Source: DAOTXK01 sp034430555 (GTDB lineage Bacteria > Chloroflexota > Anaerolineae > Aggregatilineales > Ch27). From it: a stretch of DNA of 11,395 bases. The stretch covers positions 1-11,395 of the forward strand of contig DAOUEM010000289.1 in assembly GCA_034430555.1 (NCBI GenBank), in the 5' to 3' direction. The position numbers were made by a program, and so were the translations under genes. This document shows positions 6,381-11,395 of the stretch, piece by piece (position 1 is the first letter of the stretch; each line of letters starts with the position of its first letter). Below the pieces are notes generated by a model, which was given only the letters and a program-made list of their open reading frames with translations, was not told the origin of the DNA and searched no databases.

Positions 6381-7648
6381 TCGCCTGTGTCCGGCTGCCC
6401 TATTTCGCCGCTGGCCTGGAACAGCACGACAGGCCGGATTGGCAGGCGCTGCCGTTTGTCCTGGCGGCACCGCCGGATACACTGTCCACCGTCTATGCCA
6501 GCTCACGACCGGCCGCCCAAGCCGGCATCCGCCCCGGCCAGACAACCACCCAGGCCGACACCCTCTGCCCCGATCTCCGGGTCCTACCGGCCCGGCCCGT
6601 TTACTACCAGCAGGTGCTTGATGGCCTCCAGGAAGTACTGGCCACCTTTACGGCCCAGGTCGAGCTGGAGCGCGGGCTGGAACTCCGGGCCGACAAACGG
6701 CGGCGCAAGAACCTGCCTTACCTGCCCGTCGAGCACGTCCACGAAGACCAGGCGGCCACCTTTTATCTCGACCTGGGCAGCCTGTCGGAGGAGGCCGCGC
6801 CAGGCCTCGCCCACCAGATCGCCGACGGCGTCAAACAGGCTGTCGACCTGCGCCCGGCGGTGGGGCTGGCCACCGGGAAGTTTCCGGCGCGCGCGGCGGC
6901 GATATCCCTGCAACCCGGCGATCGGGTGGTTGTCCCTGCCGGGCAGGAACGGCCGTTCCTGGCCGCGTATCCCCTGACGCTACTGCCTATCGACGGCGAG
7001 TTGATCCGCCAGCTGCATCTCCTGGGGCTCACGACCCTGGGGCAGATAGCCGATCTACCGGTCGACGCGGTCGTGCAACGCTTCGGCAAACTGGGCCAAA
7101 CGCTGCACCTGCTGGCCCAGGGGCGCGACACCAGCGCCATCACACCCTGCACTCCTCGCCTCGTCCTGGAGACCACCCACCAGCTAGAGACGCCGGTTTA
7201 CGATCGAACCGTGCTCGAAGCCGTGCTGGCCCACCTGATTCGCACCCTGACCAACCAGCCGGTATTCGACGGCCAGAGCGTGCGTGAGTTCGGCCTGGTA
7301 CTGACCCTCGAGAATGGCGCCTCGTGGGAAGACATGCTTGTGCTCCATCTTCCGGCCAGCACCGCCGCCCAGCTGGTTGACGCCGGTCGTGAGCTGCTGG
7401 CAACGGCCCGAATCACGACCGGCGTCGCGGCGCTTCAAGTCGTGCTGACCGGGTTCAGGCCGACGGTGGCCCGCCAGTTGAGCCTGTTTGACCGTTCTCC
7501 CGTCCCCCAGGAAGAGCTGCGCCGGGTGCTGCAAGGCCTGATCGCCCGTTATGGCGAGGACTGTTTTTACCGGGGCCGGCTGGTCAACCAGGAGGCGCGG
7601 CTGCTGGAGCGCCGCTACACGCTGGAGAAGTGGAGCAGCAGCCCATGA
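6377..7648 (+). CDS. imuB: ImuB: catalytically inactive Y-family polymerase homologue
   Basis: The 423-residue protein has Y-family architecture: an N-terminal palm beginning IACVRLPYFAAGLE, fingers, a thumb with helix-hairpin-helix character (about 210-250, LLGLTTLGQIADLP), and a little finger. The metal-binding positions are missing. The N-terminal motif lacks the DxD-type aspartate of DinB/UmuC, and no S-x-D-E motif is found, only TFYLDLGSLS in that region. This is the hallmark of ImuB rather than an active polymerase. QLSLF at 367-371 is a near-ideal beta-clamp-binding motif. Known role: ImuB is the hub that binds the sliding clamp, ImuA and DnaE2. The tail after the clamp motif is only about 50 residues, shorter than I expect for proteobacterial or mycobacterial ImuB. 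Start and stop both overlap neighbours by ATGA, so translation is coupled. Confidence 0.87.
   Translation: MIACVRLPYFAAGLEQHDRPDWQALPFVLAAPPDTLSTVYASSRPAAQAGIRPGQTTTQADTLCPDLRVLPARPVYYQQVLDGLQEVLATFTAQVELERGLELRADKRRRKNLPYLPVEHVHEDQAATFYLDLGSLSEEAAPGLAHQIADGVKQAVDLRPAVGLATGKFPARAAAISLQPGDRVVVPAGQERPFLAAYPLTLLPIDGELIRQLHLLGLTTLGQIADLPVDAVVQRFGKLGQTLHLLAQGRDTSAITPCTPRLVLETTHQLETPVYDRTVLEAVLAHLIRTLTNQPVFDGQSVREFGLVLTLENGASWEDMLVLHLPASTAAQLVDAGRELLATARITTGVAALQVVLTGFRPTVARQLSLFDRSPVPQEELRRVLQGLIARYGEDCFYRGRLVNQEARLLERRYTLEKWSSSP
7632..7635 (+). promoter_or_regulatory. Shine-Dalgarno GGAG deciding the small gene's start
   Basis: GGAG inside the end of imuB lies nine bases before ATG 7645, which overlaps the imuB stop as ATGA. 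This favours ATG 7645 over an in-frame GTG at 7630 that overlaps the GGAG itself. Confidence 0.5.
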
Positions 7649-7899
7649 CCTACCTCTGGCCGGGCGGGCTGCCGATCACCGTCAATGCCGACGACCTGGG
7701 CACACCCCTGTGCTTCGCCTGGCAGGGCAGCGAGCACCAGGTATTGGGCATTACCAGGCGCTGGCGGGTAGACGAGGAGTGGTGGCACCGGCGCATCTGG
7801 CGGGAGTACTTCAAGCTCTACACCAGAACCGGGCTGCTGGTCATCGTCTACCGGGATTTCATCGGCCAACAGTGGTATTTGCAGCGGTTGTATGATTGA
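7645..7899 (+). CDS. Small tryptophan-rich protein inside the mutasome operon
   Basis: The 84-residue protein has seven Trp and many Tyr and Arg. No signal peptide or transmembrane helix is apparent. Predicted character is a small beta-rich domain (LWPGGLPITV, FAWQGSEHQVLGI), an acidic/aromatic turn (VDEEWWHRRIWRE), and closing strands (LLVIVYRDF, QWYLQRLYD). From memory it resembles short proteins catalogued as DUF6504 that occur beside dnaE2/imuB in Actinobacteria and relatives; I could not verify this. It overlaps imuB by ATGA and its TGA shares a base with the dnaE2 ATG, so it is locked into the operon. I infer it acts with ImuB/DnaE2, perhaps as a partner or nucleic-acid-binding factor. 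No function is established. Confidence 0.8.
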   Translation: MTYLWPGGLPITVNADDLGTPLCFAWQGSEHQVLGITRRWRVDEEWWHRRIWREYFKLYTRTGLLVIVYRDFIGQQWYLQRLYD

Positions 7900-10800
7900 T
7901 GAGCGATTATATTGAGCTGCACTGTCACTCCAACTTCAGCCTGCTGGATGGCGCATCCCCCCCGGAGGCGCTGGCCGCGCGGGCCGCCGCGCTGGGCATG
8001 GCTGCGCTGGCGCTGACCGACCACGACAACGTCTACGGCGCCGTCCGTTTTGCTCAGGCAGCGCGGGCGCATGGCCTCAAACCTATTTTCGGGGCTGAGA
8101 TCACGCTGGAACCAGGCGAGCACCTCACCCTGCTGGTGGAAAACCAACAGGGCTGGCGCAGCCTGTGCCGCCTGATCACCCTCGCCCGTCACAACGCCCC
8201 CAAAGGAGAAGCGGTGCTGCCCCCGGAGGCGCTGGCCGGTCACACGGCGGGTTTGATCGCGCTGGCCGGCTGCCGGCAGGGCCGGATCGCGCAGGCCATA
8301 CGCCGCCATGACCAGGCCGCGGCGCGCGCGGCGGCGTTGTACTTCCGCGGCCTGTTCGGCCCGGATCGCTTCTGGATCGAGCTGCAAAACCACCTGCTGC
8401 CGGGCGACGAAAACCTGGTCCGGCAGCAGGTGGAAGTGGCCGGGCAAACGGGCCTGGGGTACGCGGCGACCAACAACGTGCACTACGCCGAGCGTGACGA
8501 TCACCGCCTGCAAGACGTGCTGGTCTGTATCCGCCACCTGACCACGCTGGCCGAATCGGAGCACCTGCGCCGCCCCAACTCGGAGTACTATCTCAAAGAC
8601 GACCGGCATATGCAGCCGCTCTTTGCGGCCTATCCAGAGGCCCTGGCCCACACGCGCCGCATCGCCGAACGGTGTGAGTTCACCCTGCAATACGGCCTGC
8701 AAGACCTGCCGCCTTTCCCGGTACCGGCGGGAGCAACCCCCCAACAGCACCTGCGGGCGAGCTGTGAGCGGGCTATCGTTACGCGCTATGGAGACCTCCC
8801 GTTTGAAAGCCAGGCCCGGCTGGACTACGAGTTGGGCGTGATCAACCGCGCATCCCTCGACAATTACTTCCTGATCGTGTGGGACATCGTGCGGTATGCC
8901 CGCCAGCATGGCATCCGCTGCCAGGGGCGCGGCTCGGCGGCCAACTCGCTGGTCGCCTACCTGCTGGACATCACGCCCATCGACCCGCTGGCGCATGACC
9001 TGGTCTTCGAGCGCTTCCTCTCCGACGAGCGGCAGGTAACGCCCGACATCGACATCGACTTCGACGCCGCCCGGCGCGAGGACGTGATCCAGTACGTATA
9101 CGACCGCTACGGGCGGGATCACGCGGCGATGGCCTGCACCTTCATCACCTTCCGGGCGCGCAGCGCGGTGCGCGACGTGGGGCGGGCGCTGGGCTTCCCG
9201 CCGGCGCTGATCGACCGGGCGGCCCAAGCCCTGGATACTTACAACGCGCGCGACCTGGCGGAGTCGGCCAGCCTGCGCGAAACGCTGGGCGAGCAGCTCG
9301 ACGGCCGGCAGTGGGCACAGCTCTTCGACCTGTGCGCCCGCATCCACCGTTTTCCACGCCACCTGGGCATTCATAACGGCGGCATGGTGATCACTGGCTC
9401 GGCGATCACGAACTACCTGGCGGATGAACCGGCGACGATGCCGGGACGCACGGTCGTGCAGTGGGATAAGGACTCGCTGGAGGACGCCGGCCTGGTCAAG
9501 ATCGACCTGCTGGGGCTGCGCATGTTATCCACGATCAGCGAAGCGGTGGAAACCATCGCGGCGGCGACGGGCCACCGCCCCGCCATCGACCGCCTGCGCT
9601 TCGACGACCCGGCGGTGTTCGCCCGGATTCGAGCGGCGGATACCATCGGCCTGTTCCAGATCGAGTCGAATGCCCAGACGCAGTTGCAGCCCCGGCTCAA
9701 GGCGCAGACCTTCGAGGACTTGATCATCTCGGTCTCGCTGATCCGGCCGGGTCCGATCCAGGGCGACATGGTGCACCCCTACTTGCGGCGGCGGGCCGGC
9801 CTGGAGCCGGTCGTTTATCCCCACCCGCTGCTGGAACCGATCCTGGCCGAGACGCTGGGCGTGATCATCTACCAGGAGCAGGTGCTCAAAGTAACCCATG
9901 CCCTGACCACGCTCTCGGTCGGCCAGGGCGAGATGCTGCGGCGGGCGCTGGGCAGCGACCTGGACGAGCCGTTCATCGAGCAGTTACGGGCGCCGTTCGT
10001 GGCCGGGGCATGGGCAAAAGGCGTTTTGAAAGAAACAGCCAACCGGGTCTTTGACATGCTGAAGGCCTTTGGCGGATACGCCTTTCCCAAGAGCCACGCG
10101 GCGGCCTTCGCGGTTCTCGTTTACCAGTCTGCCTGGCTGAAGCTGTACCACCCGGCCGCCTTTTACCTCGGCCTGCTCAATAACCAGCCGATGGGCTTCT
10201 GGAGTCCGGCGGTGCTGGTCCACGATGCCCAGCGGCATGGCGTGGACGTGCTGCCGGTGGACGTCAATCACAGCGAGGTGCGCTGCACGCTGGAAAACGG
10301 GGGCATCCGGCTCGGTTTGCGCACGGTGAAGGGATTCGGCGAGGTGGAGGCAGCACGCATGATGGACGCACGCGAGGGCCGCGCCTTTGTAAATCTGCGC
10401 GATCTCTGCCAGCGCAGCCGGCTGCCGCCGGGCAAGATCGAGAATCTCATCCTGTCCGGGGCGTTAGATGGCTGGGGACCGCGCCGCCGGCTGCTCTGGG
10501 AGCTGGGTGTGACCGACTACGAGCCGGATACGCTGCCCTTTGCCTTGGAGGACGGCGAAATCGAGCTGCCGCCGCTGTCCCTGGCGCAGGAAATCAGCCT
10601 GGAGCACGAGATACTGGGACTCTCGCCCCGGCAGCACACGATGAGCTTCTACCGTCCCTGGCTGGACGAACACGGCATCACCGACTCACGGCAGGTCAAG
10701 CAATGCCGCGACGGTGCCAGGGTCCGGGTGGCAGGCTTGATCGTGATGCACCAGGCCCCGCCCACGGCCAAGGGGATGCGCTTCATTACGCTGGAAGACG

Positions 10801-10952
10801 AGTATGGCCTGTTGGGCGTGATCGTGCGTCCCAACGTCTACGAGCGCTTCCGGCGCGTGGTGCGTGGGGCGTCGGCGTTGATCGTCGCGGGCCGGGTGCA
10901 GCGGGAAGGTACAGTGGTCAGCGTGCTGATGCAAAGCGCAAGAGAAGTGTAG
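7899..10952 (+). CDS. dnaE2: DnaE2 (ImuC): error-prone C-family DNA polymerase III alpha
   Basis: The 1017-residue protein opens with a PHP domain (H8-x-H10, D41-H-D43, GAEITL, NNVHY). The C-family palm follows, with catalytic Asp385 and Asp387 in PDIDIDFD and Asp536 in KIDLLGLR, all intact, so it should be an active polymerase. Features typical of DnaE2 rather than replicative DnaE are SLIRPGPIQGDMVHPYLRRR, FGGYAFPKSHAAAFA and NNQPMGFWSPAVLVHDAQRH. A helix-hairpin-helix region comes next, and a C-terminal OB fold (about 938-1010) ends the protein. I see no clear beta-clamp motif in the C-terminal part, fitting delivery by ImuB. Known role: translesion synthesis and damage-induced mutagenesis. 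ATG 7899 shares its A with the upstream TGA; a TTG one codon earlier is less likely. It is the last gene of the operon. Confidence 0.93.
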   Translation: MSDYIELHCHSNFSLLDGASPPEALAARAAALGMAALALTDHDNVYGAVRFAQAARAHGLKPIFGAEITLEPGEHLTLLVENQQGWRSLCRLITLARHNAPKGEAVLPPEALAGHTAGLIALAGCRQGRIAQAIRRHDQAAARAAALYFRGLFGPDRFWIELQNHLLPGDENLVRQQVEVAGQTGLGYAATNNVHYAERDDHRLQDVLVCIRHLTTLAESEHLRRPNSEYYLKDDRHMQPLFAAYPEALAHTRRIAERCEFTLQYGLQDLPPFPVPAGATPQQHLRASCERAIVTRYGDLPFESQARLDYELGVINRASLDNYFLIVWDIVRYARQHGIRCQGRGSAANSLVAYLLDITPIDPLAHDLVFERFLSDERQVTPDIDIDFDAARREDVIQYVYDRYGRDHAAMACTFITFRARSAVRDVGRALGFPPALIDRAAQALDTYNARDLAESASLRETLGEQLDGRQWAQLFDLCARIHRFPRHLGIHNGGMVITGSAITNYLADEPATMPGRTVVQWDKDSLEDAGLVKIDLLGLRMLSTISEAVETIAAATGHRPAIDRLRFDDPAVFARIRAADTIGLFQIESNAQTQLQPRLKAQTFEDLIISVSLIRPGPIQGDMVHPYLRRRAGLEPVVYPHPLLEPILAETLGVIIYQEQVLKVTHALTTLSVGQGEMLRRALGSDLDEPFIEQLRAPFVAGAWAKGVLKETANRVFDMLKAFGGYAFPKSHAAAFAVLVYQSAWLKLYHPAAFYLGLLNNQPMGFWSPAVLVHDAQRHGVDVLPVDVNHSEVRCTLENGGIRLGLRTVKGFGEVEAARMMDAREGRAFVNLRDLCQRSRLPPGKIENLILSGALDGWGPRRRLLWELGVTDYEPDTLPFALEDGEIELPPLSLAQEISLEHEILGLSPRQHTMSFYRPWLDEHGITDSRQVKQCRDGARVRVAGLIVMHQAPPTAKGMRFITLEDEYGLLGVIVRPNVYERFRRVVRGASALIVAGRVQREGTVVSVLMQSAREV

Positions 10953-11046
10953 GGTTGATGCGCGCGGGCAGTTTCAATGTCGTCAGGCGACGGCGTTCAT
11001 CAGCGGCTTTCTTGATAGAAACCAACACCCGACTACCACCAAATAC

Positions 11047-11075
11047 TTGACTCCGGAAGCAAATCACCGTATTAT
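11047..11075 (+). promoter_or_regulatory. Near-consensus sigma-70 promoter of the LacI-family gene
   Basis: TTGACT (11047-11052), a 17-base spacer, then TATTAT (11070-11075): 5 of 6 matches in each box with ideal spacing. Transcription should start near 11082, giving a leader of about 37 bases. Confidence 0.7.
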
Positions 11076-11081
11076 GCATTC

Positions 11082-11097
11082 AGGCGAACGTTCGCCT
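11082..11097. promoter_or_regulatory. Perfect 16-base palindrome, likely LacI-type operator
   Basis: AGGCGAACGTTCGCCT is a perfect palindrome with the central CG (AACGTT) typical of LacI/GalR/PurR operators. It sits exactly at the predicted transcription start of the LacI-family gene, so negative autoregulation is the simplest reading. The repressor's identity is inferred. Confidence 0.7.
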
Positions 11098-11118
11098 AAT
11101 GGGGGGAAAAGCAAACCC

Positions 11119-11395
11119 ATGCCCCGAAAAGTTACGCTCAAAGATGTCGCCAAAAGAGCCGGGGTCAGTTACCAGACGGTGTCCAAGGTGCTCCGCAAGC
11201 AGAAGCATGTCACGCCGGAAGTATACGAGCGTATCTCTGCCGCGGTGGAAGAACTGGGCTACCGTCCCAATGTCACCGCCCGCAACCTCCGCACACAATC
11301 CAGTCGTTTGATCGGCTATTCCTGGGAACCCTGGCGGCATGATTTTTTCAACCCGGTGCTGGAGCAGTTTCAGCAAGGTATTGTTGAAGCGGCTG
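11119..11395 (+). CDS. LacI-family transcriptional regulator, 5' part only
   Basis: The first 92 codons are present and the gene runs off the right edge. Residues 5-25 (VTLKDVAKRAGVSYQTVSKVL) form the classic LacI helix-turn-helix. A third helix (VTPEVYERISAAVEELGYRPN) and the hinge segment NVTARNLRTQSS follow. The start of the periplasmic-binding-protein-like effector domain (LIGYSWE, then DFFNPVLEQFQQGI) comes next. The Trp-Glu after the first strand and the WRHDF stretch vary from the commonest pattern. The effector, probably a sugar or nucleoside by family habit, cannot be read from this part. ATG 11119 gives the usual MPRKVTLKDVA start; a G-run lies 12 bases upstream. An earlier ATG at 11099 is out of frame. 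The target operon is probably downstream of the window, and the palindrome upstream should be its own operator. Confidence 0.93.
   Translation, partial: MPRKVTLKDVAKRAGVSYQTVSKVLRKQKHVTPEVYERISAAVEELGYRPNVTARNLRTQSSRLIGYSWEPWRHDFFNPVLEQFQQGIVEAA

Noticed and set aside
7848..9374. 508-codon minus-strand open frame opposite dnaE2
   Set aside because: It mirrors the PHP and palm coding sequence of an unmistakable polymerase and has no domain of its own.
10979..10994. Six-base hairpin after dnaE2 as a terminator
   Set aside because: It contains a G-T wobble, has a short stem and no T-run; too weak to call.
11082..11097. GAACGTTC palindrome as a LexA box
   Set aside because: The half-sites have no 4-base spacer, and the site lies on a LacI-family promoter with a LacI-type centre; a LacI operator fits better.

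Overview
The window comes from a GC-rich bacterium. The gene content (an imuA-imuB-dnaE2 mutagenesis operon with a small extra gene, a VIT/VWA secreted protein, OmpR-type two-component genes and a LacI-type regulator) and the protein style suggest a Chloroflexota (Anaerolineae-like) genome. That taxonomic guess is from general impression only. No tRNA, rRNA, CRISPR array, insertion sequence or phage gene is visible.

Left part (1-2100, minus strand): an OmpR/PhoB-type response regulator followed 12 bases later by a membrane sensor histidine kinase. The kinase reading frame runs off the left edge, so its last C-terminal part is missing. Divergent from them (2262-4424, plus strand) is a secreted protein with a VIT domain and a metal-binding VWA domain. 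A 259-base gap follows, holding two hairpins and no convincing gene, and then a convergent minus-strand integral membrane protein of unknown function (4684-5367).

Centre and right (5613-10952, plus strand): a tightly coupled four-gene operon. It encodes ImuA (a RecA-like protein without the ATPase residues), ImuB (a Y-family polymerase relative without catalytic residues but with a beta-clamp motif), an 84-residue tryptophan-rich protein, and DnaE2/ImuC (an error-prone C-family polymerase with all three catalytic aspartates). Each gene overlaps the next by 1-4 bases. By analogy with characterised systems, DnaE2 does the synthesis, ImuB carries it to the sliding clamp, ImuA is an accessory partner, and the small protein is a candidate extra component. 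The promoter in front carries two GAAC/GTTC-type inverted repeats that could be LexA (SOS) operators.

Right end (11119-11395, plus strand): the start of a LacI-family regulator. It is preceded by a near-consensus sigma-70 promoter and a perfect 16-base palindrome at the expected transcription start, which looks like an autoregulatory operator.
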